Source: Mesorhizobium sp.
Lineage (GTDB): Bacteria > Pseudomonadota > Alphaproteobacteria > Rhizobiales > Rhizobiaceae
Reading direction: 5' to 3'
DNA: 64,000 nucleotides
NCBI GenBank assembly: GCA_004963905.1
Contig: SUGL01000010.1
Coordinates: forward strand, 102,008-166,007
This document shows, piece by piece, positions 9,164 to 18,391 of the stretch. The notes under the pieces were generated by a model that had not been told where the DNA came from, ran no database searches, and saw only the letters and a list, made by a program, of their open reading frames with translations. A program made the translations under genes and the position numbers. Position 1 is the first letter of the stretch. The number at the start of each line of letters is the position of its first letter.

Positions 9164-9769
9164 TCAATCCCGACGAAATCCGCTCGCATCGTCAGTTACC
9201 GGCAAGTCAAGAGCAGAACGCAGCCGCCCTGCTCCTCGTTGGTACAGCATCGCATGTGAGGCGGACGCAAGCAGATCGACATGCGGCACGAAGCCATCGA
9301 CGCATTTGTTGAAGGGAACGGCGCCGCAGCCGGGTACGCGGCATTCCGGCTTACCTTTTGGGCACGCGTTAAAATTGCATAGCCGCCCCAGATATCTGTC
9401 GGTTTCCGGTTCGATCAAGAAGATTTCGACTTGGTGATTGGCCGTGCTTGGACCTTTTCCACTCTCATATGCCCGGCGCAACGCCGAATCACGGGCGCGA
9501 CGCAACGCACCGAGCCTCAGCTGCGACGAAATCCACACGGCCAAATCGACATCCTTGCATTCATGCCAGACTTCGATCCCGGCGCGCCGGAATTCCCGGA
9601 ACCGCGGGACCTCCTTCCACAGAGGTTTGGCCACAGAGCCGATCACGGCGATGGCCTCGACTTCCTCGAAGGTCATCAGCGCGTCTGTCACGATATCTGC
9701 GGCCCTGCGAAAATCGTGCTGCAGCCGCAGCAGATAGCTGTTCTGCTCTTCGATCTCGGCTCGCTTCAT
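9164..9769 (-). CDS. Nucleotidyltransferase-like protein with a cysteine cluster
   Basis: A 201-residue protein. AVIGSVAK (about residue 40) followed by CKDVDLAVWI (about residues 70-80) has the spacing of the GS...DxD active-site signature of the DNA polymerase beta-type nucleotidyltransferase fold, and VEIFLIEPETD later could supply the third acidic residue. After this comes CNFNACPKGKPECRVPGCG (about residues 132-150), four closely spaced cysteines that could bind a metal. It lies tail-to-tail with the YdeI gene and near the SNF2 helicase gene. Fold assignment is moderately sure; the substrate is unknown. Confidence 0.6.
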   Translation of the reverse strand: MKRAEIEEQNSYLLRLQHDFRRAADIVTDALMTFEEVEAIAVIGSVAKPLWKEVPRFREFRRAGIEVWHECKDVDLAVWISSQLRLGALRRARDSALRRAYESGKGPSTANHQVEIFLIEPETDRYLGRLCNFNACPKGKPECRVPGCGAVPFNKCVDGFVPHVDLLASASHAMLYQRGAGRLRSALDLPVTDDASGFRRD

Positions 9770-9858
9770 AAAATCACCTCGAAAGCTTCATGGTTTGCGT
9801 CGCGCCCGGTCAGCCGTCCGATGAATTGTCCCGTTCGTTCGCGCCGCGCGCGGAACCG

Positions 9859-12351
9859 TCATGGGCGCCCATTGCGCAAGCTGTCTGCGATCTGGGAAAG
9901 AGCATTGGCGAGTTGCCTCGCGGCCTCCGGTGGCGGCAGCGGCACCTTGATACTTTGCGCGCCTGTGGTTCGATCGCGCTCGATCCACGGATGCGCCGGA
10001 GCATCGGGATTGTTGGCGGCGGCCAGCGCGGCAACAAACTGCGTCCCAACCTGCACCAGTGCTTGCCACGGGTCCGCACCCACATCACGCGGCGGCGCTT
10101 CGGCCCCGTCCGCTCGTGCAATAGCCATCCCGCCGGCATCGACGCGAATGTCCACGTCAGCGTCTTGCGTGGATCGGGCGGTATCGGCGGTGACGATATT
10201 CGTCACCTCTTCGGCCGGGGTCACGGCCTCGCTTTCGCCCATGCTCCCGGTGACGTTCTCCACATCCTTCATGAAGCGGCTGAGGCGAGAGCCGCCGAGC
10301 GAAATCTCGCTGCTGCCGCCGTCGAGAATTCCCGCCGACAGAGAGCGCTTGAACGCCAGCATCGAAAGCATGCCCTCCTCGATCGTACCTTTCGCCACGA
10401 AATTGATAACTTGCACCGGCCGTTTCTGGCCCATGCGATGGACGCGCGCGATGCGTTGCTCGAGGATCGCCGGATTCCACGGCAAGTCCATGTTCACGAG
10501 CGTTGAGGCGTGCTGCAGATTGAGGCCCGTGCTGCCGGCATCAGTCGACAGGAATACCCGGCAGGCGGGATCGGAACGGAACCGCTCGACCAGCGCGGGC
10601 CGCTTTTCCGACGGCACGCCGCCATGGAAGCTGACATGGCCTGTCCCGCGCGCTTCGAGGCGGCGGATGATGATGTCGTGGGTGCGGGTCCATTGGGAGA
10701 ACACCACCGCCTTGGCTTCGGGGTCGGCGAGCAGTTCGTCCAACAGTGCCGCCAGCTCGTCGGCCTTGACGCCATGGTCGGTTTCCTGATCCAGCAAATA
10801 GGTGCTGTTGCACGACATCCGCATGTTCTGCAGTGCGCAGGTCAGCCGCCGCTGGTCCTTGTCCGAAAGGAACTTCGTTTTGCGCCAACGGTGGACGATC
10901 TTTGCCACCACGTCGGCATTCTCCTGGTGGTAGAGCATCTGCGCCTCGGTCATCGGCACCAGCAAATTCTGGTCCGTCCGGCTGGGCAGTTGCCGCAGCA
11001 CCTCGGACTTGCGGCGACGGATCATGACAGGCGCGAGCGTCTCGCCGATTTTCTCCAGCCCGCTATAGCCGGTGACGCGTCCACCTTCGTCCTTGACCTG
11101 GTGCTCGTGCAGCAGCTTCCAGGTCGGCCCCAGACGGTGCTGATCGACGAACTGGACGATGGATATCAGTTCCTCCAGCTTGTTTTCCAAAGGAGTCCCG
11201 GTCAGCACGATCGCATAGGCGCTGTCGATGCGCTTCAAGGCGCGCGCCGCGATGGTGTTCCAGTTCTTGACCCGTTGCGCTTCATCGACGATGACGAGTT
11301 CAGGCGCCCAGGCGGCGATCAGGCCGAGATCTGGCTTGAGCTTTTCGTAGTTCGTGATTTTGCAGAAGTCATCCAGCGCGTAGTCCTTCTGCCGTTGCGA
11401 TCGACCGCCGCCAATGACGCGCGCCGCATTCTCTCCATCTCGTCCCGTAAATCGCGCAATCTCGCTTTGCCACTGGTATTTGAGCGAGGTCGGGCAGATC
11501 ACGAGCACGCGCGAGACGCCGAAATGTCGCGCCAGGATCTCCGTTGCGGCGATCGCCTGGATGGTCTTGCCCAGCCCCATGTCGTCGCCGATCAGCGCCC
11601 GGCCGGCCCGCACCGCGAACAGCGCGCCTTCGGCCTGATAGGGATAGAGCGGCACCTTCAGGAGCGCTTGCAGTCCAGGATCGGCGGCATCTTGCGGGAA
11701 AAGCCGATCGAGCTTCGAGGCCCGCCGTTCCGCATCCCGTTTTCCGGCAATGAAATCGAGCGCATCGTCATAGGCGCGGAACTCATGACCGCTCTTCGAC
11801 GCCATGGCCATGAACGGCTCCAACTCGCCAAAGCGGTCGTCCGCAAGCATGCCGTCGCGGCCGGCGTCGAACAAAGCCGCGGCGGCCTCCTTCATCGCCG
11901 GCGGGCAGTCCGTTCCGGCACGAAAATGGACGCGACGTTTGCCGTCATTGCGCAGATAGAGCTCGGAAAATGCCGGTTGATAGCCCCGCGCGAATGCCGT
12001 CTTGGCGCCGCGCTTTTTCTCAAGTCGGGCGAGCGTGAATTCGATATGCTTGCAGGTGCCCAGCTCGCTGGTGGAGTAATCGGGGCATGAACAGAAATTG
12101 CCTCCCGGCCCCAAGCCTCGAATTGCCACGCGATAGCTGGAATTCGAAACGGGATTGCTGACCCTGAACTCGGAGAAGAACGGCTCGCTGGTCAGATTCT
12201 CGAGACTGAATGGCTGCTCGCGGCCGAACTGGCGGCGCAAGCGACGTTGCCAGTCCACAGGCGACAAATCGGCGGGCGCGTGGGTGTGCGAGAGTTTGGG
12301 TTCCTTCGCCCTGGTCGTCGATTTCAGGCTTCGGCGCTTGGATGTTTTCAT
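9859..12351 (-). CDS. SWIM zinc-finger SNF2-family DNA helicase/translocase
   Basis: An 830-residue RapA/SNF2-type ATPase. The N-terminus carries a SWIM zinc finger (CSCPDYSTSELGTCKHIEF, about residues 87-105). The first RecA lobe has GDDMGLGKTIQAIA (motif I, about residue 255) and VIVDEAQRVKN (motif II, DEAQ variant). The second lobe has LSTDAGSTGLNLQ and the motif VI stretch QRIARVHRMGQKRPVQVI (about residue 640). A low-complexity, Ala- and Pro-rich tail follows. Such proteins remodel protein-DNA complexes or clear RNA polymerase. It is monocistronic here. Stand-alone SWIM-SNF2 ATPases also occur in phage-defence islands, but nothing nearby supports that role. Confidence 0.88.
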   Translation of the reverse strand: MKTSKRRSLKSTTRAKEPKLSHTHAPADLSPVDWQRRLRRQFGREQPFSLENLTSEPFFSEFRVSNPVSNSSYRVAIRGLGPGGNFCSCPDYSTSELGTCKHIEFTLARLEKKRGAKTAFARGYQPAFSELYLRNDGKRRVHFRAGTDCPPAMKEAAAALFDAGRDGMLADDRFGELEPFMAMASKSGHEFRAYDDALDFIAGKRDAERRASKLDRLFPQDAADPGLQALLKVPLYPYQAEGALFAVRAGRALIGDDMGLGKTIQAIAATEILARHFGVSRVLVICPTSLKYQWQSEIARFTGRDGENAARVIGGGRSQRQKDYALDDFCKITNYEKLKPDLGLIAAWAPELVIVDEAQRVKNWNTIAARALKRIDSAYAIVLTGTPLENKLEELISIVQFVDQHRLGPTWKLLHEHQVKDEGGRVTGYSGLEKIGETLAPVMIRRRKSEVLRQLPSRTDQNLLVPMTEAQMLYHQENADVVAKIVHRWRKTKFLSDKDQRRLTCALQNMRMSCNSTYLLDQETDHGVKADELAALLDELLADPEAKAVVFSQWTRTHDIIIRRLEARGTGHVSFHGGVPSEKRPALVERFRSDPACRVFLSTDAGSTGLNLQHASTLVNMDLPWNPAILEQRIARVHRMGQKRPVQVINFVAKGTIEEGMLSMLAFKRSLSAGILDGGSSEISLGGSRLSRFMKDVENVTGSMGESEAVTPAEEVTNIVTADTARSTQDADVDIRVDAGGMAIARADGAEAPPRDVGADPWQALVQVGTQFVAALAAANNPDAPAHPWIERDRTTGAQSIKVPLPPPEAARQLANALSQIADSLRNGRP

Positions 12352-12427
12352 CGAGACATATTCCGTTCAGGTTCGGCTTCCTGCGAGATGGCGATCCGCC
12401 ACCAGGGGAGATGACGGGCTTCGGAGT

Positions 12428-12511
12428 CTAACGGCTTCGCCAATCCTCGAACCCGAGTCCGCTCACGCGAATGAAGTCGCGCGCGTTGTGCGTCACTATC
12501 TTGAGTCCGCG
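12428..12511 (-). pseudogene. Remnant of a VapC-type PIN toxin (C-terminal tail)
   Basis: Only the last 25 or so codons remain. The tail reads KIVTHNARDFIRVSGLGFED, which matches the usual VapC ending (VTxNxRxFxRVxGLxxEDW) and stops at 12428-12430. No PIN catalytic acid residues or antitoxin gene are present upstream. It is a dead fragment of a toxin-antitoxin locus at the edge of the decayed junction. Confidence 0.55.
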
Positions 12512-12519
12512 GCGCCGAT

Positions 12520-13130
12520 CATGGCAAATGGAGTCAGGACACATCAATCCGAAACTTTGAAGCCCTGCGCCTTTCTCGCGCGAGCTGCCTACAAAATTTG
12601 GATTGGATGTCTCAGTCGTGGCGAAGCGACGATAACCCTCACCGACCCCTTTGTTCAAGGTGGCCGACAAGCTTGCAGCACCCCGCAGCCCAAATCAAAC
12701 CACACCTTGGCTCGCGCTCGGAGAAGGCGACGTACCTTGCGGGACAAAGAGGTCTCCGGTTCGAAATTGGGCACAGACATCGAGATCACTACGGCATGCG
12801 TCGCCGGCGACCCGCCGCGCGTCAGTCGCGCGATAGGGACAGCCCGGCGAGAAGCCAAGCGTACGCGGCAAGCCTGCGGGATACGAACTCCGTGAAGAGC
12901 CGCACGCGCTTCGTCTTGCGTGCCTCCCCTTGTGGCCGCACTTGGGGCCGGCTCATCTTCCAGAATTTGTTCAAGAAGGAGTAGTAATCGAAGGCGTATG
13001 GGCGCTGTTAGAAGACCGGGAGGACGCCCGACGGAGCGGCAGATCTGCGGGGCGCCGAGTATCTGTCGACTGCTATCGATGGCCTAGGATTCGCCCAGGT
13101 GTCCTCTGCTATCCGCTACTACTCCACGGT
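12520..13130. other. Intergenic, nothing recognised
   Basis: About 600 bases between the VapC tail and the guaA-like site. Short open frames occur on both strands but none shows a recognisable domain. The stretch is probably degraded DNA. Confidence 0.4.
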
Positions 13131-13136
13131 ATGCCC

Positions 13137-13151
13137 CTCATTCCCACTCAA
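13137..13151 (-). other. Possible attachment-site fragment: 3' end of guaA
   Basis: On the minus strand the bases read ATT GAG TGG GAA TGA, which encodes Ile-Glu-Trp-Glu-stop, the invariant ending of GMP synthase GuaA. No other part of guaA precedes it. On the plus-strand right side the DNA becomes AT-rich (13150-13260) and contains the direct repeat 'taccgtcaaaaataccgtca'. The guaA 3' end is an established integration site of tripartite Mesorhizobium symbiosis ICEs (the IntG/attG system). This could therefore be an att core left at an element boundary. The match is short, so the call is tentative. Confidence 0.4.
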
Positions 13152-13789
13152 TCATCAATTAAGGCCGTACCTGATTGTTTCAATTACTTAATTTAAGTCA
13201 CACAACCAGTGAGTACCGTCAAAAATACCGTCAGATTCTTACGCTGTTGAAAAGACTGAAACAATGTGGTCGCTGCCGCGGTATGCACACTTTTGATTGC
13301 ATCATTTGCGAGCTGCCATTCGGCGAGGTAAAGCTGGAGTTCTCAGAACACAACAAGGACGGTGTTTGCTCATGCTCGACAGCTCTAGGTTCGAGTAGAC
13401 GCGCGGCTGTATCGGGGGGAATGGGCTGGTAGGAAATGGATGTCGTGCCGCATCACTCTGTCGATCGACCAAGCTTCGCATTGCCTCATCTGCTGCTCGT
13501 GGCGATGGCCCCCGATCGGAGATGCGCTATAGGAACACGCGAATTTCGATTCTGCCCTCAACTCTCGGGACCACTCACTCTGAGTAACAACGTCACGCCG
13601 ATCCCACCTTCCGACGCTATTTTGCGGCAATGCGGCCAGTAAGCGCCGCGCCCGTTCGCGATTTCCTAGTGGTGAAAGTCTGACATTTGGTACCCCACGC
13701 GTGGAGCAGCTTAGGCTGAAAGAGCACGTTGCACGACAAATAAACCGCCTATCAGCTAACCACGGACCAGATGGAAGGTCAGCCCCGCA

Positions 13790-14160
13790 AGGCGGTTTTG
13801 GATTTCCCCGAGACCTTGCCCAGTTCCGCTTCCCATAGATCGAAGGGGCTCGCGACAATGGCCACGGACTTTTCCTGACGCAGCGCGGCGCGGCTTCCAG
13901 CATCCTTGCCACGAACCTTGTCTCGACCTTCCACAATTCGGTCATGGCGGTGATCGAACCCGTCGCGGCCCTGCGAGATCCCGCTGATGTGCAGGTCGTA
14001 GAATTTGCGCCGCAGGTGAGCCCAGCACCCGGCGAGCCGGATTGTTTCATTGCTGCCGGCTTTGTCCCGTGCCTTGACCAGGTTGGTATAGGCCGAGTAG
14101 CCATCCACTTGCAGGATACCGCTGAACCCGGCGAGGTGGCGCGCGTGAGCGAATGGCGGA
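13790..14160 (-). mobile_element. IS66-family transposase (TnpC) remnant
   Basis: An open stretch encodes a mid to C-terminal part of an IS66 TnpC protein. It contains FSGILQVDGYSAYTNLV, AGCWAHLRRKFYDLH and the later IVASPFDLWEAELGKVSGKSK. The Asp in VDGY is one of the catalytic DDE residues. The N-terminal half, the end of the gene, TnpA/TnpB and the inverted repeats are not visible. The upstream end abuts the stop codon of the broken GGDEF-EAL gene, so the fragment appears to be inserted or recombined directly next to it. Confidence 0.8.
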
Positions 14161-14166
14161 TGCCGG

Positions 14167-16085
14167 TCACAACTCCTGGCGCTCTTTAACTGCCAAACCA
14201 AGCGCTTGGCTGAGTGGCACCGCCTTGGAGAACAGGAAGCCCTGAGCGGTTTTGCAGCCAAGCTTGTGCAGAGTTTGCCGATCCGCCTCTGTCTCGACGC
14301 CCTCGGCCATGACCTCGATCCCGAGCGTCCGACCAAGATCGATCACGGTTTTGACAAGCAGCCGATCCTCCCGCGATTGGCTAAACCGCGAATGAAGCCC
14401 TGGTCTATTTTCACCTTCCTTATCCGACTGTCCTTGAGCGATGCCAACGTGGAAAAGCCGGTGCCGAAGACATCGAGCGCGATGGAAATGCCGGCATGTG
14501 AAAGCCGTCCGAGCTTTTCATCGACCCTGTCCGGGTCCACGGGCGATTCTTCTGTTATCTCAATTTCGAACATCGTTGCAGGGAGGTCCTTTGCCGCCAG
14601 ACCATTCAGAACCATTTCGTCGATATCGCCGGCCTCCAATTCGCGCGGTGAAACGTTCATCGTCACACGAACATCACGACAGTCAGCTTTCACCAAGGCG
14701 TCGATAAAAGCGCAACATTCGGAAAATACAGCTTGAGTTAGCAGCTGGAGCATTCCGGTTTCGCGTGCCGCTGTCATGATTTCGGGCGGAGAGATGGAAC
14801 CGTGAATCGGATGGGACCACCTTAGCAACCCTTCAAAACCGATCACAGCTTCGGTGTCGAGTCTTACGATTGGCTGGAACCAAGGGCCCAAGCTTCTCGT
14901 CTTTATCGCCGAATGAAGATCGCGTTCGATGGACTGGCGGCGTTGCAGTTCCCGGTCGAGCTCGGCATCGAACAGGCAAAATTCGTTCCTGCCACGGCGC
15001 TTAGCTGTGTAAAGGGCGATGTCCGCCCGCAACAACATTTCCGTCAGCCCCGGGTTTTTAGCCGAGTATATTCCTATGGATGCCCCGATCCGGACGGAGG
15101 CGACGCCAGGATAGGGGCGAGCAAGCTTGGATATGAGATTGGATGCGAGATTGCTGGGAGAAGGCGAATTTCTAAGCGAGGAAAAAACCAGCACGAATTC
15201 ATCGCCACCGATGCGGGCGAGCGTTGAGCCCTCCGGTGCTTCTTCCTCTATTCGGCGGGCGATCCTGGCAAGCAGCTCGTCACCCGTTCTGTGACCGTAG
15301 GTATCGTTGACAGATTTGAACCCATCCAGATCAATCAGCATGGCCACAAAGGGCCCATCAGTGTTCTCAAACTGATCGATTGCATGTTCGAGGCCGCGCC
15401 TGTTGAGGAGCGCGGTAAGATGGTCCTCCCTGGAATTGCGCTCCATTTCCGCGGCAAGCCGCTCGGCTTGATGTCTCAGGCGGCTCGCGTCACGGAAGCG
15501 CGCTTGTCCAACGAACGAGGCTCGAGCCAGGCCGCCCTCGAAAAGCAGGACGGCAAAAGCCAGAATGTAGTTTTCCAGGGTTCCCTTCGTCAGCAAGCAT
15601 GCGGCGGCAATGAGGAGTGGCGGTGTGATGAAGTATATCGCTGCCGCAGCATATGAGCTGCCGTACGTGACCGCGCCAGCTGAAATGCCCGCCAGAATTA
15701 TTAGATGCAGCGATGCTTGAGACGTCGTGTACCCAGCCGTTAGGACGGCAAGGAATGACCAGGTGAATCCCGCCAGAAGAGCAAGCCTGCCAAACCAGCG
15801 AAGCCGCAGCCAAACCCGTGTCAGATCATCCTGGACTCCGGGTTCCTTCAGCTGATGAGGGGCGAGTGCAAGGCGGGCGGCATTTATCGCATTAACGACC
15901 GAAAACTAGGCCGCGCCAGCAAGACCGTTCCCGGAAAGGGCCTGCACGGTCAAAATCAGCCCGGACAGCACAATGCTTATCGGCATTGAGACGAAAAGGC
16001 CTGCCCTCAGATCAGCGAGCTGGTCCTGAAGGATTCTCGCCTCCAGCGGATCTTCTTTTTCCAGGGCTGGACGGGTCAGCTTGCT
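14167..16085 (-). pseudogene. Membrane-bound GGDEF-EAL protein, broken by a stop and a frameshift
   Basis: A cyclic-di-GMP turnover protein in pieces. The N-terminal membrane part runs from about 16085 and is interrupted by an in-frame TAG at 15906-15908. The longest intact frame, 14343-15596, encodes the end of the membrane region, a GGDEF domain with an intact RIGGDEFVLVF signature, and an EAL domain with FEGLLRW (the ExLxR signature kept). At about 14380 the frame shifts by one base. The remaining EAL tail (DRLLVKTVIDLGRTLGIEVM, then GFLFSKAVPLSQAL) continues in another frame to a stop at 14167-14169. No normal start codon was found before the first membrane helix. Confidence 0.8.
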
Positions 16086-16242
16086 TACTCCTGCTTGTCC
16101 GCAGCCTATGCAGCCCCCCTGAAGGACGGGTTAATTCTTCAATCGGAGATCAGCGTCGGGAGCAGGATTACTCCGGCGCATGATGCACTCTCTCCCATCG
16201 CTCGCCCAGCACATCGCGCAAAATGCAACTGCTGGTGCAGTA

Positions 16243-17421
16243 TCACCGCTGGAGCTCCGCCGAAATCCCATGCCGGACAAGGGGAACATGTTGGGCAAAG
16301 CGAAGCCCCAGATGCCTTGCAAGCCGTGCCGCCAGGTGGTCTCTGGAGTAGAGTCCAACCAGTATGTTCGTTGCATGGTAGAGCGGCGCCGCCGACAGGC
16401 GCAGCCGCCTTTCGTATATGTGCAGCATGTCGGGGTCGCCAACATTGCGGCCGTCGCGGCACGCAGTCATGATTCCACGGGCGAGTTGCTTCTGGCTGCT
16501 GAGACCGATGTTGAATCCGTGAGCGGTCACCGGGTGCATGCCGATGGCAGCGTCGCCGATGAGTGCGGCGCTCGGGGCCCGGAATTTGTGCGCCCAGGTC
16601 GTGACCAGCGGATAGGTATGGCGCTTGCTTGCCAAGGTCATTTTTCCAAGGCGCCCTCGACACAGTTTCGTCAACTCCGACAGGAACAAATCGTCATCGA
16701 AGGCAAGCAGTCTATAGGCCTCGTTTGAGCGCAATGTGAGCAGCAGCGACGACACGCCCTCCGCGAGGGGCAATATCGCTATCGTCTGATGGTGATCGAA
16801 CCATTCGATGGCGATCTGGTGGTGGGCGCGCTCGTGCCTCACTCGGCAAATCAGCATCGAGTGGCCAAGCCGGTTGATATCGGCGCCGATGCCCAGCAGA
16901 TCACGCGTGGCGGACAAACGCGAATCCGCGGCAACAACAAGCCGAGCAGTTAAACGCGCGCCATTAGAGAGCGTTACGACTGCTCCTTCTTGGCTGTTTG
17001 TTGCATCGACGACCGAGTGGCCGCACAACAGCCGGGCGCGATCCTGCAAGCGGACGATTTTGAACAGCGCCTCGCGGATCCGGCAATTTGGAACCAAAAC
17101 CCCCAGCGGTTCTCCAGAGTTGCTGGGAGGATCGAAACGAAGAGCGAATGCGCTCGAGCCGTTGAGCACGCGCGCGCCTTGAATTGCTGATTTGTCCGAA
17201 GCCGGGATGACATCCCAGGCGCCGAGCTCGCGAAGGGTTCTGATCGAAGCGTTGGTCAGCGCGATTTCGCGACCATCGAAAGCCGGATTCGCCAGACTAT
17301 CGAATGTGTTCTGTTCAACAACTGCCACCTTGAGTTCGCTTTGGGCAAGCGACGCAGCGAACGAAAGGCCGACCGGCCCGGCTCCAACGACAACGATGTC
17401 AAAATTGTCGTCAGAGCCCAT
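16243..17421 (-). CDS. ubiM: UbiM-type FAD-dependent ubiquinone-biosynthesis hydroxylase
   Basis: A 392-residue flavoprotein monooxygenase of the UbiH/UbiF/UbiM family, which hydroxylates the ubiquinone ring using O2 and NAD(P)H. The N-terminus has the dinucleotide fold VVVGAGPVGLSFAASLA (about residues 11-27). NPAFDGREIALTNASIRTL follows (about 48), and the late FAD motif is ALIGDAAIGMHPVTAHGFN (about residue 290). The DPAFDGREIALT-type sequence and the length are those of UbiM (5-demethoxyubiquinol hydroxylase). The ATG at 17421 overlaps the TGA of the upstream gene (TGATG), so the two are translationally coupled. Supply of quinone to the adjacent cbb3 respiratory chain is a plausible role. 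Confidence 0.8.
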   Translation of the reverse strand: MGSDDNFDIVVVGAGPVGLSFAASLAQSELKVAVVEQNTFDSLANPAFDGREIALTNASIRTLRELGAWDVIPASDKSAIQGARVLNGSSAFALRFDPPSNSGEPLGVLVPNCRIREALFKIVRLQDRARLLCGHSVVDATNSQEGAVVTLSNGARLTARLVVAADSRLSATRDLLGIGADINRLGHSMLICRVRHERAHHQIAIEWFDHHQTIAILPLAEGVSSLLLTLRSNEAYRLLAFDDDLFLSELTKLCRGRLGKMTLASKRHTYPLVTTWAHKFRAPSAALIGDAAIGMHPVTAHGFNIGLSSQKQLARGIMTACRDGRNVGDPDMLHIYERRLRLSAAPLYHATNILVGLYSRDHLAARLARHLGLRFAQHVPLVRHGISAELQR

Positions 17422-18023
17422 CAGCGTGCCGCCATCCTGTCGGCTATCCTCGTGTAACGGTGGAACTGAGCCGACTGACATCCGCTGAGCTCCGTGCCCG
17501 CCGCCAACGCGTATGATGCTCCGCAGCACATTGACATCACGAGGATCTTCGGCGCTGGATCCGAGCCTTGGAACATTTCTACGAAGTCAGCCCAAAGAAG
17601 GCTACCTCGCCCACTGGACGAAGCGATCCCGTCTCCATTGCCGTGCCCAGCGATGTGAAGCACGTCGCACTTCGCCTTGTTCGCTTGGACTACAGCCTCA
17701 CGAAAATGCTTTCGGTCCAAAGCAATGTGGAGCTCCGCGCGGATGTTGACAGTCTTTAGCATCTTCTGTGTGATCGGTCCGTCCGCCCTGTCGGCGAAGT
17801 AGTCATTCGCGTTGTGGCAGTCGATGATGTGAACGGCGCTCATGGGATTCTGCCTATTATTATCGTCGTGACGAGTGGATACCACGTGCGGAACACCGTG
17901 ATCTGCGCTGAGTTTCGGTGACCGCATTGCTGCAAGGCGCAGGGCCGGAAATTGGCATGGATCGGCAATGAAGCATGCAACCCCATCAGAGGTGGACGCG
18001 TCTGGCCGCGATACATAAGTCAT
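17421..18023 (-). CDS. CHAT/caspase-like domain protein
   Basis: A 200-residue protein when started at the ATG at 18023, which has GAAGGAG five bases upstream. An internal ATG at 17843 would give 140 residues. It contains CDVLHIAGHGNGDG (His127-Gly) and about 35 residues later KILVMSMCCGAS (Cys166/167). This has the order and surroundings of the His-Cys dyad in CHAT/caspase-clan peptidases. An aromatic LLWADF between them is also usual for CHAT domains. The chain ends soon after the Cys, so the fold may be C-terminally truncated or a minimal version. It is coupled to ubiM through a TGATG overlap and lies behind a perfect FNR-type palindrome at 18076-18089. Family membership is inferred from motifs only. 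Confidence 0.5.
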   Translation of the reverse strand: MTYVSRPDASTSDGVACFIADPCQFPALRLAAMRSPKLSADHGVPHVVSTRHDDNNRQNPMSAVHIIDCHNANDYFADRADGPITQKMLKTVNIRAELHIALDRKHFREAVVQANKAKCDVLHIAGHGNGDGIASSSGRGSLLWADFVEMFQGSDPAPKILVMSMCCGASYALAAGTELSGCQSAQFHRYTRIADRMAAR

Positions 18024-18075
18024 GCATTCTCCTTCGAAGACTGGCCTATAAAGCACCACTGATGCGAATATGACC

Positions 18076-18089
18076 CTGATCTGGATCAG
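18076..18089 (-). promoter_or_regulatory. FNR/FixK-type box upstream of the CHAT-ubiM operon
   Basis: CTGATCTGGATCAG, a perfect 14-base palindrome close to the consensus TTGAT-N4-ATCAA. Its centre lies about 59 bases upstream of the ATG at 18023, which fits class II activation at about -41.5. The regulator would be FnrN, encoded at 26921-27664, or a FixK protein. Confidence 0.65.
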
Positions 18090-18377
18090 CCAGGGCACGA
18101 TCAACCGGCACTGGTAGTTCACGCTCGGGTGATCGATCGCGACGCTCAACTTGTTACCCGTGCGCACAGTGCGAAGCTCGTCCGGCCGCGCGAGGTACTC
18201 TCGCGGCATCAGCCGCCTCATACTGGGTGCATGGGAAGGCAGTCCTTCGCACGACAGTGGATTTTCACAAATCAATGTAGTGCCCAGCTTAGGTCAAGCT
18301 GGTCATGGAGCATGGACAGCTTGTTCCCGACCGAGCCGGCTCGACTGACGAGCGGGATCCGCGCATCTTATGCACAG

Positions 18378-18391
18378 CTGATTGAAATCAG
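18378..18391 (-). promoter_or_regulatory. Second FNR-type box overlapping the ccoS stop codon
   Basis: CTGATTGAAATCAG, again a perfect palindrome of the anaerobox type. It overlaps the last codon and stop of ccoS. The downstream sequence to 18090 has no convincing gene start, so its target is unclear. It may add a distal site for the CHAT-ubiM operon. Confidence 0.5.

Noticed and set aside
10510-12090. 526-codon plus-strand open frame
   Set aside because: It is antisense to the SNF2 helicase gene and shows no domain; long antisense frames are common in GC-rich coding DNA.
13385-13780. Continuation of the IS66 transposase beyond the remnant
   Set aside because: No TnpC residues follow the VSGKSK region in any frame, and no inverted repeat was found, so the element was limited to 13790-14160.
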